Below are positions 7,113 to 18,345 of a DNA stretch of 64,000 nt, one piece after another. Numbering within the stretch: position 1 is the stretch's first letter; each line of letters opens with the position of its first letter. The translations under genes were made by a program, and so were the position numbers. The notes beneath the pieces were generated by a model. It did not search any database and was not told the origin of the DNA. It was given only the letters and a program-made list of their open reading frames with translations. The stretch is taken from contig NZ_JANINI010000001.1 of the NCBI RefSeq assembly GCF_024580145.1, forward strand, positions 253,550-317,549. The letters run 5' to 3'. The stretch is from Methyloversatilis sp. XJ19-49. Lineage in GTDB: Bacteria > Pseudomonadota > Gammaproteobacteria > Burkholderiales > Rhodocyclaceae.

Positions 7113-10100
7113 ATGATCGAAGCCATCGTCCGCTTTTCGGTGCGCCGGCCCGGCATTGTTTTGGCGCTGTCGCTGGTGCTCGTGCTGTACGCCATCAGCC
7201 GCATGTTCGACGCCCGGCTCGACGTGTTTCCCGAATTCGCACCGGCGCAGGTGGTGATCCAGACCGAAGCCCCCGGCCTGCCGGCCGACCTTGTCGAAAC
7301 ACGGGTCACGACGCCGATCGAATCGGCCGTTTCAGGTACGCGCGGGATCAAGGAATTGCGCTCGCAGTCGATTCCAGGCCTGTCCGTCGTCACGGTCATC
7401 TTCGACGAAAAATCCGACCTGTTCCGCAACCGGCAGCTGGTATCGGAGCGACTCGGCACGCTGGGCGCGCTGCTGCCGGCCGGCGTGACGCCGGTCATCA
7501 CACCGCTGACCTCTTCGGCCAGTACCCTGATCGGCATCGGCATCACGTCGGCACAGCGCTCGCAGATGGACATGCGCTATCTGGTCGACTCGGTCGTGCG
7601 GCCGCACCTGCTGGCAGTGCCGGGCGTGGCGGACGTGAATGTGTTCGGTGGCGAAGTGAAGCAGTGGCAGATCCAGCTCGACCCGGCGCGGCTGCGCACT
7701 CTGGGCGTGACGTTCGCCGATGTCGAACTGGCGGCACGCGGCGCCGCTTCGGTCGCCGGCGCAGGATTCGTCGAAAACGACAACCAGCGCCTGCTGATCG
7801 CTATCGACGCCACGCCTTTGTCGCCGCGCAGTCTGGAACAGCTCACCGTCACACTGCCGGACGGACGTTCGCTCGCGCTGGGCGACGTCGGCCGCGTGCG
7901 CGAAGCACCGGGCCCGGCGATCAGCGCGGCGCAGATCAACGGCACACCCGGTGTGTTCATGATGGTGCAGGGCCAGCTCGGCGCCGACACACTCGGCGTC
8001 ACGCTCGAACTGGAGAAATCGCTGGCCGAGCTGACACCGCTGTTCGAACGCGAACAGGTGACGCTGCACCCGGCGCTGTTCCGGCCGGCCAACTTCATCC
8101 AGACGGCGCTCGGCAATGTGCGTGCCGACGTGGTGATAGGCGCCACCTTGGTGGTGATCGTGCTGTTCGTGTTCCTTTACAACCTGCGCACCGCCTTCAT
8201 TTCGGCCGTCGCCATTCCGCTGTCGCTGCTGGCGGCGGTACTGGTCATGCTGGAAGCCGGCGCCAGCCTGAACATCATGGTGCTGGGCGGGCTTGCGATC
8301 GCGCTGGGCGAGGTGGTGGACGACGCCATCATCGACTGCGAAAACATCTATCGCCGGCTGCGCGAAAACCGCCACCTGGGCTCGCCGGTGGCCGCCTGGA
8401 AGGTGGTGCTCGACGCATCGATGGAGGTGCGCAGCTCGGTCGTGTACGCCACCTTCATCGTTGCGCTGGTGTTCGTGCCGCTGCTCACGCTGTCCGGCGT
8501 CGCCGGCAAGCTGTTCGCGCCGCTCGGTCTGGCCTACATCCTGGCCATCCTCGCGTCGCTGGTCGTGGCGCTGACGGTCACACCGGCGATGAGCTTCCTG
8601 ATGCTGGGCAATCGCGAGCTGCCCGACGAAGACCCGCCACTGGTGCGCTGGTTGCGACCGCGTTACGAGCGGACGCTGCGCGCCATCGAACGCCGGCCGC
8701 ACGGGTTGATCGCTGGCGTCATGCTGGCACTGGCCGGCGGGCTCGGCGTGCTGCCGCTGTTCGGCGGCGAATTCATTCCGCCGCTGCGCGAAGGCCACTA
8801 CATCGTTCATCTGTCGACCATTCCGGGCACCGCACCCGGCGAGGTGCTGCGGGTCGGCCAGCGAGTGACCGAAAAGGTGCTGCAGATCGACGGCGTGAAG
8901 TCGGTGGCGCAGTGGGTCGGGCGGGCGCAGAACGGATTCGACCCCTTTGGTCCGCACTACAGCGAGGTCGAGATCGAAATCGGTCCGCTGGACGGCGCAA
9001 CCCAGGAACGCATCCTCGCCGACATCCGGCGCACGGTGACCGGCGACGACGGCGACGAAGATCGCACGGACGAAGAAGCCGCGGAATCGGTCGGTTTCCC
9101 CGGCCTTGCCTTCTCCGTGAACACCTTCCTGACGGAGCGCATCGGCGAGACCGAATCGGGTTTTCCGGCGACGCTGGTGGTGCAGGTGTTCGGCACCAAT
9201 CTGGACCGGCTGGACGCCGACGCCACCGCCGTTGCGCAGGCGCTCGCAAAGGTCAGGGGCGCGACCGACGTGCAGGTGCTGGCGCCGCCCGGCACGCCGG
9301 AAATCATCGTGCGGCCGCGCCTCGACAAGCTTGCGGTCTGGCGCCTGTCGCCGGAGGATGTGCTGTCGGCGACCAGCACCGCCTTCGCCGGTCGCAAGGT
9401 GAGCGAGGTGTATCGCGGCACGCTGGCGACACCGCTGGTCGTGACGCTGGATCCGGACCACCGCCGCTCGCCGAACGAGATCGGCCGCCTGCCGCTTCGC
9501 ACACCGGATGGCCGGCTGGTCGAATTGCGTGACGTGGCCGACATCAGTGTCGAGAACGGTCGCTACAAGATCCTGCACTCGGGTGGCAAGCGGGTGCAGA
9601 CCATTACGGCAAACCTGGCCAGCGGCCACGATCTGGGCGCGTTCAGCGAGGCCGTCCGGCGCACCTTGCGCGACGACGTGAAACTGAACGCCGGCAGTTA
9701 CTACACCGTGACCGGTGCTGCCGAAGCACAGGCACAGGCGCGACGCGAACTGGTCACGCATTCGGCGCTGGCCGCGGCGGCCATTGCCATTCTTCTGATG
9801 CTGGCGTTTTCGAGCTCGCGCAACCTGGTGATCACCTTCGTGAATCTGCCTTTCGCGCTCATCGGTGGAGTGCTGGCGGCGCTTGCTGGTGGCGGCTGGC
9901 TGTCACTCGGGTCGGTGGTCGGCTTCGTCACGCTGTTCGGCATCACGCTGCGCAACTCGATCATGCTGGTGTCGCACTTCCAGCACCTCGTGGAGCGGGA
10001 AGGTCATCCGTGGAACCTGGACACCGCCATACTCGGCGCGTCGCAACGCCTCCCTTCGATCCTGATGACTGCGCTGGTGACCGGTCTGGGTCTGATGCCC

Positions 10101-10259
10101 CTGGTCCTGGGCTCAGGCGAACCCGGTCGGGAGATCGAAGGGCCGATGGCCGCCATCATCGTCGGTGGCCTGACGACCTCGACGATATTGAATCTGCTGG
10201 TACTGCCTACGCTGTTGCTGCACTACGGCCGCTTCGCCAAAGTGCCGCAGGCGAGCTGA
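7113..10259 (+). CDS. RND-family efflux pump, inner membrane permease (HME-like)
   Basis: 1048 residues, the usual RND length. Residues 1-30 form the first helix, followed by a large periplasmic porter domain, a helix block about 335-510, a second porter domain, and helices about 870-1040. The TM4 segment reads GEVVDDAIIDCENIYRRL: Asp and Glu seven residues apart match the proton-relay pattern of heavy-metal RND pumps (CzcA/CusA), while the additional upstream Asp of CzcA is an Ala. An acidic insert (GDDGDEDRTDEEAAES) lies in the second periplasmic half. ATG at 7113 is preceded by a C-rich leader without a strong ribosome site. It completes the operon 4456-10259. Cation efflux is likely; the metal is unknown. 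Confidence 0.85.
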   Translation: MIEAIVRFSVRRPGIVLALSLVLVLYAISRMFDARLDVFPEFAPAQVVIQTEAPGLPADLVETRVTTPIESAVSGTRGIKELRSQSIPGLSVVTVIFDEKSDLFRNRQLVSERLGTLGALLPAGVTPVITPLTSSASTLIGIGITSAQRSQMDMRYLVDSVVRPHLLAVPGVADVNVFGGEVKQWQIQLDPARLRTLGVTFADVELAARGAASVAGAGFVENDNQRLLIAIDATPLSPRSLEQLTVTLPDGRSLALGDVGRVREAPGPAISAAQINGTPGVFMMVQGQLGADTLGVTLELEKSLAELTPLFEREQVTLHPALFRPANFIQTALGNVRADVVIGATLVVIVLFVFLYNLRTAFISAVAIPLSLLAAVLVMLEAGASLNIMVLGGLAIALGEVVDDAIIDCENIYRRLRENRHLGSPVAAWKVVLDASMEVRSSVVYATFIVALVFVPLLTLSGVAGKLFAPLGLAYILAILASLVVALTVTPAMSFLMLGNRELPDEDPPLVRWLRPRYERTLRAIERRPHGLIAGVMLALAGGLGVLPLFGGEFIPPLREGHYIVHLSTIPGTAPGEVLRVGQRVTEKVLQIDGVKSVAQWVGRAQNGFDPFGPHYSEVEIEIGPLDGATQERILADIRRTVTGDDGDEDRTDEEAAESVGFPGLAFSVNTFLTERIGETESGFPATLVVQVFGTNLDRLDADATAVAQALAKVRGATDVQVLAPPGTPEIIVRPRLDKLAVWRLSPEDVLSATSTAFAGRKVSEVYRGTLATPLVVTLDPDHRRSPNEIGRLPLRTPDGRLVELRDVADISVENGRYKILHSGGKRVQTITANLASGHDLGAFSEAVRRTLRDDVKLNAGSYYTVTGAAEAQAQARRELVTHSALAAAAIAILLMLAFSSSRNLVITFVNLPFALIGGVLAALAGGGWLSLGSVVGFVTLFGITLRNSIMLVSHFQHLVEREGHPWNLDTAILGASQRLPSILMTALVTGLGLMPLVLGSGEPGREIEGPMAAIIVGGLTTSTILNLLVLPTLLLHYGRFAKVPQAS

Positions 10260-10261
10260 AT

Positions 10262-10792
10262 TCAGGTGCGCGGAGAGCGACGCGCTGCGGCCATCCCGAT
10301 CAGGCCGAGGCCGACGAGCATCAGCGAAAGGGCGTCCGGCTCGGGCACTCCGGTCACGAATGCCGCACTCAGAAAGGTGCCTTGACTGACCGGCTGATCG
10401 ATCCAGGCGAACTCCGCGAACGTCGGGCCGACCGTCACAGTGACATTGCTCAATGTCGTGGTGAGCACAACATCGGTCAGCACGACGGACGGACCGAAAT
10501 CGAGTCCGGACAATTTCAGGGTCAGCTGTTCCCGCACGGCGCCGCAACTGTGGACGCCACAGAAGTTGCCCGGCGAACTCAGCGAAAAACCTGCATCGGT
10601 GTAGTCGAACGGCAACACGCCCCTGACCAGACTGCCTTCCACGCCCGCGCCGACGACGGCGGAAAACCGACCGTAATCAGCCGTTTCGGCGTGCAGCGCA
10701 GTGGTGACGATATCGCCGTTCAGGCCGGCTACTGCAGGAAAGGACAGCGCGACGCCGAGCGACGTCAGGCCAAACAGGGTGGAAAGTTTCAT
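10262..10792 (-). CDS. PEP-CTERM sorting-domain protein
   Basis: 176 residues: Sec signal peptide (MKLSTLFGLTSLGVALSFP), a beta-rich middle of unknown function with two Cys (NFCGVHSC), and a C-terminal PEP-CTERM anchor: VPEPDA, a hydrophobic helix LSLMLVGLGLIGMAAA and a basic RRSPRT tail. Such tails are recognised by exosortase and processed for surface display, usually in bacteria making exopolysaccharide. No exosortase gene lies in the window. GAGGT stands 5 nt before the ATG. The stop codon is only 2 bp from the stop of the RND pump gene, which converges on it. Confidence 0.85.
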   Translation of the reverse strand: MKLSTLFGLTSLGVALSFPAVAGLNGDIVTTALHAETADYGRFSAVVGAGVEGSLVRGVLPFDYTDAGFSLSSPGNFCGVHSCGAVREQLTLKLSGLDFGPSVVLTDVVLTTTLSNVTVTVGPTFAEFAWIDQPVSQGTFLSAAFVTGVPEPDALSLMLVGLGLIGMAAARRSPRT

Positions 10793-11020
10793 CGAATACC
10801 TCACATCGCGATCCGCAGAACAGCCGCGGCAATTCAGAAGGCGGAAACATCTGTCTGAACGGATGCAAGCAGAGATCGAGCCAGCAGCGGAAAAAAATAA
10901 CAAAGTCGCGTTAAATCAGCGATCTCCCGGACACTGCCCTTCAGCCTTTCGGGCCAACGTCACCCGGTCCGGTGCAAATGTAAAAAGCGTCGACACAATC
11001 CAGGTGCAACCCGCCGCCTT

Positions 11021-11233
11021 TCAACGGACGGCAATGCATACACCGTCACACACGACCTTCTGGCCGCTGCGGATCTTGGCGGTCTTGCGGACTTCGGTCT
11101 TTCCGTCCACCTGCACATCGCCCCGGGCCACCCGCACCTTGCCTTCGCCACCACTGCTGGCCAGGCCGGCAAGCTTGAGCAGGTCGCACAGCGCGACATA
11201 GTCGCCGGTCAGCGTGAAATCAACGGTTTGCAT
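11021..11233 (-). CDS. RNA-binding S4-domain protein (YbcJ-like)
   Basis: 70 residues consisting of little more than one S4 RNA-binding domain: the helix ALCDLLKLAGLASSGGEGK leads into the strand VRVARGDVQVDGKTEVRKTA. Small S4 proteins of the YbcJ type bind structured RNA; the exact target is not known. It lies 9 bp downstream of the aminotransferase gene in the same direction, so it is probably cotranscribed. The 228 bp between it and the PEP-CTERM gene hold nothing recognisable. Confidence 0.8.
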   Translation of the reverse strand: MQTVDFTLTGDYVALCDLLKLAGLASSGGEGKVRVARGDVQVDGKTEVRKTAKIRSGQKVVCDGVCIAVR

Positions 11234-11242
11234 GTAAATCCT

Positions 11243-12400
11243 TCAGTAGGTACGCAGACGCTTGATCGCCTGCGAAATGACGGCTTCAGTCTTGGCGAAG
11301 CAGAAGCGGATCAGCCGCGCGTCGTGGCCGTCGTGATGGAAGGCCGATACCGGAATCGCTGCCACACCGGCCTCGCGCATGAGGCGACGCACGAAGGACT
11401 GATCCGGCTCGTCGCTGATGGCGCGATACGACGCCAGCTGGAAATAGGTGCCCGCGCAGCCGGGCAGTTCGAAGCGCGAGCCGGCCAGACCGGCCCGGAA
11501 GGCGTCGCGCTTGGCCTGATAGAAACGGCCCAGTTCAAGATAGCGCGCGGGCTCGGCCATGTAGTCGGCCAGCCCGAGCTGGCAGGGTGTATTCACTGCG
11601 AACACGTTGAACTGGTGCACGCGGCGGAATTCTGCGCTCAGCAGGGGCGGCGCGCAGACGAAACCGACCTTCCAGCCGGTTACGTGAAAGGTCTTGCCGA
11701 AACTCGACACCAGCACGGTACGCGCCGCCAGTTCCGGCAAGCGCGCGGCGCTGGCGTGCTCGCGGTCATCGAACACGATGTGCTCATACACCTCGTCGGA
11801 AATCACCACGATGTCACGGCCGTCGCACAGTCGGGCAAGCGCGCGCTGATCGTCCATCGTCCACGCGGCCCCCGTAGGATTGTGCGGCGTATTGGTGATG
11901 ATGAGCCGGGTGCGCGGCGTGATGCAGTGCGCCACCGCATCCCAGTCGGGCAGGAAATGCGGCGCTTCGAGGCGTACGAAAACCGGCGTGGCGCCGGCCA
12001 GCCGGATGCCCGGCAGATAGCTGTCGAAGGCCGGCTCGAACACGATGACTTCGTCGCCCGACCCGGCGAAAGCCGTGATCGCCGTATAGACCGCCTGGGT
12101 TGCACCGGCAGTGATCGTGATTTCTTCTTCGGCGTCATAGTCGGCGCCATACACCGCGCGCATCTTCTGCGCCACTGCCTCGCGCAGCGCCCGCTGGCCG
12201 GTCATCGGCGAATACTGGTTGCCGCCGGCCCGCATGTGCGACGCCACGGCGTCGAACAGCGGCGGATCGGCACTGAAGTCCGGAAAGCCCTGGGCGAGGT
12301 TGATCGCGCCGCAGGCCTGCGCCTCGCGCGAAATGACGGTGAAGATCGTCGTGCCGACGTCGGGCAGTTTCGACGTCAGATGGCCGGGAAAGTCCTGCAT
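11243..12400 (-). CDS. PLP-dependent methionine aminotransferase (YbdL/MtnE-type)
   Basis: 385 residues, class I/II aminotransferase. Features: substrate-pocket GFPDF near residue 40, TNTPHNPTG (PLP-contact Asn), SDEVYEH, and the PLP lysine in SSFGKTFHVTGWK. The best-known relatives are E. coli YbdL and bacterial enzymes that transaminate 2-keto-4-methylthiobutyrate to methionine. The divergent neighbour across 63 bp is mtnA, another methionine-salvage gene, which supports that role; kynurenine aminotransferases are close relatives, so specificity is not certain. Confidence 0.8.
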   Translation of the reverse strand: MQDFPGHLTSKLPDVGTTIFTVISREAQACGAINLAQGFPDFSADPPLFDAVASHMRAGGNQYSPMTGQRALREAVAQKMRAVYGADYDAEEEITITAGATQAVYTAITAFAGSGDEVIVFEPAFDSYLPGIRLAGATPVFVRLEAPHFLPDWDAVAHCITPRTRLIITNTPHNPTGAAWTMDDQRALARLCDGRDIVVISDEVYEHIVFDDREHASAARLPELAARTVLVSSFGKTFHVTGWKVGFVCAPPLLSAEFRRVHQFNVFAVNTPCQLGLADYMAEPARYLELGRFYQAKRDAFRAGLAGSRFELPGCAGTYFQLASYRAISDEPDQSFVRRLMREAGVAAIPVSAFHHDGHDARLIRFCFAKTEAVISQAIKRLRTY

Positions 12401-12463
12401 GGCGGATGGCTGTATCGCGAATCGACGGATTATGCTTCAAGCCCCTGCCCATCCCGATTCGAC

Positions 12464-13507
12464 ATGAACGACACACCCAGCCCGCTGCGCCTCGACGGCG
12501 ACCGCCTCTACATCCTCGACCAGACGCTGCTGCCCTTTGCCCGGCAGGAAGTGGGCCTTGAAACCGCCGCGCAGGCGGCCCATGCCATCGCGACGATGCA
12601 GGTCCGCGGCGCACCGTTGATCGGTGCCATCGGTGCCTTCGGACTGGCACTGGCGCTGCGCGAAGCGGCCGGCGATGCCGCGCTAGACGAGGCGGTATGC
12701 GCCCTCGGCGCAACGCGCCCGACCGCGGTCAATCTCGCGTGGGCGCTGCATCGCGTCGGCTCGCATGTGCGACCGCTGCCACCGGCCGCACGCGCCGCTG
12801 CGGCGTGGAGCGAGGCGCTCGCGATCTGCGACGAAGACCGCGCCGCCAACCGGCGCATCGGCGAACTGACGCTCGAACTGATGCAGACCATCACACCGCG
12901 GGCCGGCCGGCTGAACCTGATGACCCACTGCAACGCGGGCTGGCTCGCCACGACAGGCTGGGGCACGGCGCTGGCCGGCGTCTATCTCGCACACGCCGCC
13001 GGCGTCGACCTGCACGTATGGGTCTCGGAAACCCGGCCGCGCAACCAGGGCCTGTTGACCGCCTGGGAGTTGGCAGGCGCCGGTGTGCCACATACCGTCA
13101 TCGCCGACAACGCCGCAGGCCAGCTGATGCGCGCGGGTCAGGTCGACGCGGTCATCATCGGTGCCGACCGCATCGCCGCCAACGGCGACGTTGCCAACAA
13201 GGTCGGCAGCTATCTGAAAGCGCTGGCGGCACGCGACAACGGTCTGCCGTTCTGGGTTGCGGCGCCGTGGTCAACGGTCGATGAAGGTTGCGCCCGTGGC
13301 GCGGCGATACCGATAGAAGCGCGCCATGGCGACGAACTGCGCGTGCTGCGCGGAGACGCCGGCAGCGTCCGCCAGCTCGATCCGCACAGCCCGGTCGGGA
13401 ATCCGGCATTCGACATCACGCCGGCGCCGCTCGTGACGGCACTCATCACCGAGCGTGGCATCGTCGACTTGCAGTCCGGACGCATTTCGCTCGCCATGCC
13501 CTGCTGA
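12464..13507 (+). CDS. mtnA: S-methyl-5-thioribose-1-phosphate isomerase
   Basis: Converts 5-methylthioribose-1-phosphate to 5-methylthioribulose-1-phosphate. 347 residues. Characteristic segments are VRGAPLIGAIGAFG, the catalytic-cysteine region LMTHCNAGWLATTGWGTA, ETRPRNQGLLTAWEL and IIGADRIAANGDVANKVG with the catalytic Asp; this also separates it from eIF2B subunits. ATG at 12464. It diverges from the methionine aminotransferase gene and is followed 179 bp later by a class II aldolase gene. No mtnK, mtnP, mtnC or mtnD gene is present here, so the kinase or phosphorylase step must be encoded elsewhere. Confidence 0.92.
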   Translation: MNDTPSPLRLDGDRLYILDQTLLPFARQEVGLETAAQAAHAIATMQVRGAPLIGAIGAFGLALALREAAGDAALDEAVCALGATRPTAVNLAWALHRVGSHVRPLPPAARAAAAWSEALAICDEDRAANRRIGELTLELMQTITPRAGRLNLMTHCNAGWLATTGWGTALAGVYLAHAAGVDLHVWVSETRPRNQGLLTAWELAGAGVPHTVIADNAAGQLMRAGQVDAVIIGADRIAANGDVANKVGSYLKALAARDNGLPFWVAAPWSTVDEGCARGAAIPIEARHGDELRVLRGDAGSVRQLDPHSPVGNPAFDITPAPLVTALITERGIVDLQSGRISLAMPC

Positions 13508-13686
13508 ATGATCCACAGAACCTAAAGTGAATTCTAGGAGCGTGAAACCCACGGCGAGAAAGCGTCTCAGCGATGTTGCATCGCGAAACACCTGATCTAT
13601 CGTCAATTTTTAATGTAAACCCGCTTGTATTCTGGGCTCCGGTCAGGATAATCCACCGTTAATCCACAATACAGGGGCACACCCTG

Positions 13687-14316
13687 ATGAACGAGGTCAG
13701 CGGCAGCGATGTGCTTGAAGCAGCGCGCCGGTTGGAAGTTTGCGGACTTAACCGCGGTGCGGCTGGCAACGTCAGCGCGCGCCGCGGTCCCGCATTCCTG
13801 ATCACTCCAAGCGGGCTCGAACCTGCGGAATGCACCGCTGACGACATGGTGGAAGTGTTCAGTGATGGCCGCAGCAGCGGCTGCCGCAAACCTTCTTCGG
13901 AATGGCGCATTCACCGGGATATCTACGCCGCCCGCGCCGACGCCGACGCCATCGTGCATGCGCACTCGCCGTTCGCCACGGCGCTCGCCTGCATCGGCGA
14001 ACACATCCCGCCCTTTCACTACATGATCGCCCGCTTCGGTGGTAGCACCGTGCGCTGCGCACGCTATGCGACCTTCGGCGAGCAGGCGCTGTCCGACGCG
14101 GTGCTGGACGCCCTGCCCGGCCGCTGCGCCTGCCTGATGGCGAACCATGGCATGCTGGTTTTCGGACGCAGCCTTCGCCACGCGGTCGCGCTCGCGGTGG
14201 AACTAGAAACGCTGTGCGAACAGTATTGGCGCGCATTGCAGGTCGGCACGCCGAAGCTGCTCGACGACGACGAGATGGAGCGGGTGCTCGGCAAGTTTGC
14301 GGGTTACGGCCAATGA
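13687..14316 (+). CDS. Class II aldolase, candidate 5-methylthioribulose-1-phosphate aldolase (Ald2-like)
   Basis: 209 residues of the class II aldolase/adducin family. The motif KPSSEWRIH carries the catalytic Glu72 found in L-fuculose-1-phosphate aldolase (FucA). Zinc histidines are in IVHAHS and MANHGM. The position after mtnA points to methylthioribulose-1-phosphate as substrate. Two family outcomes are possible: MtnB-type dehydration (classical salvage) or Ald2-type cleavage to dihydroxyacetone phosphate and methylthioacetaldehyde (the DHAP shunt). The FucA-like active-site sequence and the lack of other mtn genes favour the aldolase. An ATG at 13687 gives the full N-terminal helix. Confidence 0.72.
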   Translation: MNEVSGSDVLEAARRLEVCGLNRGAAGNVSARRGPAFLITPSGLEPAECTADDMVEVFSDGRSSGCRKPSSEWRIHRDIYAARADADAIVHAHSPFATALACIGEHIPPFHYMIARFGGSTVRCARYATFGEQALSDAVLDALPGRCACLMANHGMLVFGRSLRHAVALAVELETLCEQYWRALQVGTPKLLDDDEMERVLGKFAGYGQ

Positions 14317-14416
14317 GCATGAAGCGCGAGCGGCCCGCACATGCTCAAGAATGGGGCTCGGCAGCCGTGAACCCTGTCAGCCTCCGGCGTTGCAATCCGG
14401 CGGCGATTCGCCCCTG

Positions 14417-17047
<2,631 letters not shown>

Positions 17048-17095
17048 CCGACGCGTCGCGGCTGATGCGCGACGCCGACATTCCGGGAGCGCGCG

Positions 17096-17680
17096 ATGAA
17101 CAAGTCACTGATCACCCTTCTGTTTTGCCTGTGCGGCAGCGCGTCGGCAATCGATGTATCCGATGTTCCGGCCGACAAGCGCACCACACTCGATCGCTAT
17201 CTGACGGCCGTGGAAGCACACCGGATGGTCAGCGAGAGTGCGGCGAACGTCCTGTTTCTCGATGTGCGCACACAGGCCGAGGTGAGCTATGTCGGCGCGC
17301 CGGCAGGCATGGATGCCAACATTCCCTTCATGCTGGTCGATTTCGACCACTTCGACAGCAGATCGCGCCGCTTCACGCTGCACAAGAATCCCGCCTTCGT
17401 CGGCGCGGTCGAGGAGCGCCTCAAGGCCAAGGGCCTCGACAAGACGGCCGACGTCGTATTGATCTGCCGGTCCGGCGATCGCACCACACGCGCCGTCAAT
17501 GCGCTGGCAGCCGCCGGATTCACCCGCGTCTGGACAGTGATTGACGGATTCGAGGGCGATACGGCGTCGGCGGGTGCCGACCGCGGCAAACGAACCGTGA
17601 ATGGCTGGAAGAATTCCGGCCTGCCGTGGTCCTATGCGCTGGATAGCTCGCAGGTATGGCTGCCTGCAGGCGCGCGCTGA
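17096..17680 (+). CDS. Exported rhodanese-domain protein
   Basis: 194 residues with a signal peptide (SLITLLFCLCGSASA) and one rhodanese domain. The active-site loop is ICRSGDRTT with Cys124, so the catalytic cysteine is present, and LFLDVRTQAE is the usual N-terminal strand. It would act in the periplasm on persulfide sulfur or simply bind a thiol ligand. It lacks the CxxCW motif of the PQQ-associated rhodanese family, so a quinoprotein link is not supported. It follows the hybrid kinase by 48 bp; its stop codon directly abuts the stop of the convergent cytochrome b561 gene. Confidence 0.8.
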   Translation: MNKSLITLLFCLCGSASAIDVSDVPADKRTTLDRYLTAVEAHRMVSESAANVLFLDVRTQAEVSYVGAPAGMDANIPFMLVDFDHFDSRSRRFTLHKNPAFVGAVEERLKAKGLDKTADVVLICRSGDRTTRAVNALAAAGFTRVWTVIDGFEGDTASAGADRGKRTVNGWKNSGLPWSYALDSSQVWLPAGAR

Positions 17681-18205
17681 TCAGCGGCCGGGCAGCATGC
17701 GCGACAGCAAGCCGTCGCGATCGATGAAATGGTGCTTGACCGCAGCCAGAACGTGCCCGATCACGACCGCCATGAAGAAGTAGTTGAGGAAGCGGTGCAC
17801 CAGAAGCAGCGCGTCACCCATCGCCTCGTTCTTGTCCAGCAGATCAGGCAGCGGCAGCACGCCGAACCACACCGTCTGGAACCCCTTGGCCGAACTCATC
17901 AGCCAGCCTGACAGCGGCGCTGCAATCATCAGCACATACAGCAGATGATGTCCTGCGGCGGCGGCCCTGGCCTGCCACGCAGGTGTGCTGAGCGGCAGCG
18001 CAGGCGGCCTGTGCGTGGCACGCCAGCCCAGACGCAGCAGTACAAGCAGGAACACCGTGACGCCGGCCCACTTGTGGTACGAGTACAGCTTGAGCTTGGT
18101 CGGCGACAGCGGCAATTCGGTCATGTACAGGCCGAGCCCGAACATGCCGAACAACATCAGTGCAATCAGCCAGTGCAGGGACATCGCAGTGCGGGTGTAG
18201 CGCAT
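17681..18205 (-). CDS. Cytochrome b561 family protein
   Basis: 174 residues with four membrane helices. Haem-ligand histidines are likely those in SLHWLIALM (helix 1), YHKWAGV (helix 2), GHHLLYVLM (helix 3) and VIGHVLAAVKHHF (helix 4), the YodB/CybB pattern of two b haems. It passes electrons within the inner membrane, typically quinol oxidation or superoxide scavenging. The ATG at 18205 has AAGGA 6 nt upstream; upstream in-frame starts add only a proline-rich, unlikely leader. The gene abuts the rhodanese stop with no gap. Confidence 0.85.
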   Translation of the reverse strand: MRYTRTAMSLHWLIALMLFGMFGLGLYMTELPLSPTKLKLYSYHKWAGVTVFLLVLLRLGWRATHRPPALPLSTPAWQARAAAAGHHLLYVLMIAAPLSGWLMSSAKGFQTVWFGVLPLPDLLDKNEAMGDALLLVHRFLNYFFMAVVIGHVLAAVKHHFIDRDGLLSRMLPGR

Positions 18206-18345
18206 GGTTTTCCTTTTTGGGGGTGCCGTCGCAGGCTTTGCCGACCCGGGGTTCGATGGCCGGGGCCGGCCCTGGTCTGTCATTGTCGCAGCCCGGCAGT
18301 TCCCTTACGGCACAGGCACGCGCACAACCAGACGCCATGCATGCT

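Noticed and set aside
7031-9532. 833-codon plus-strand frame overlapping the RND pump
   Set aside because: Frame-shifted shadow of the pump gene with Arg/Ala/Gly-rich sequence and no domain.
13508-13686. SAM-type or other riboswitch before the methylthioribulose aldolase gene
   Set aside because: I could not find the paired stems of a known riboswitch in this gap by eye; a covariance-model search (Infernal against Rfam) would decide.
17096-17680. PQQ-associated CxxCW rhodanese
   Set aside because: A signal peptide and rhodanese fold are present but no CxxCW motif, so the quinoprotein-specific family was not assigned.
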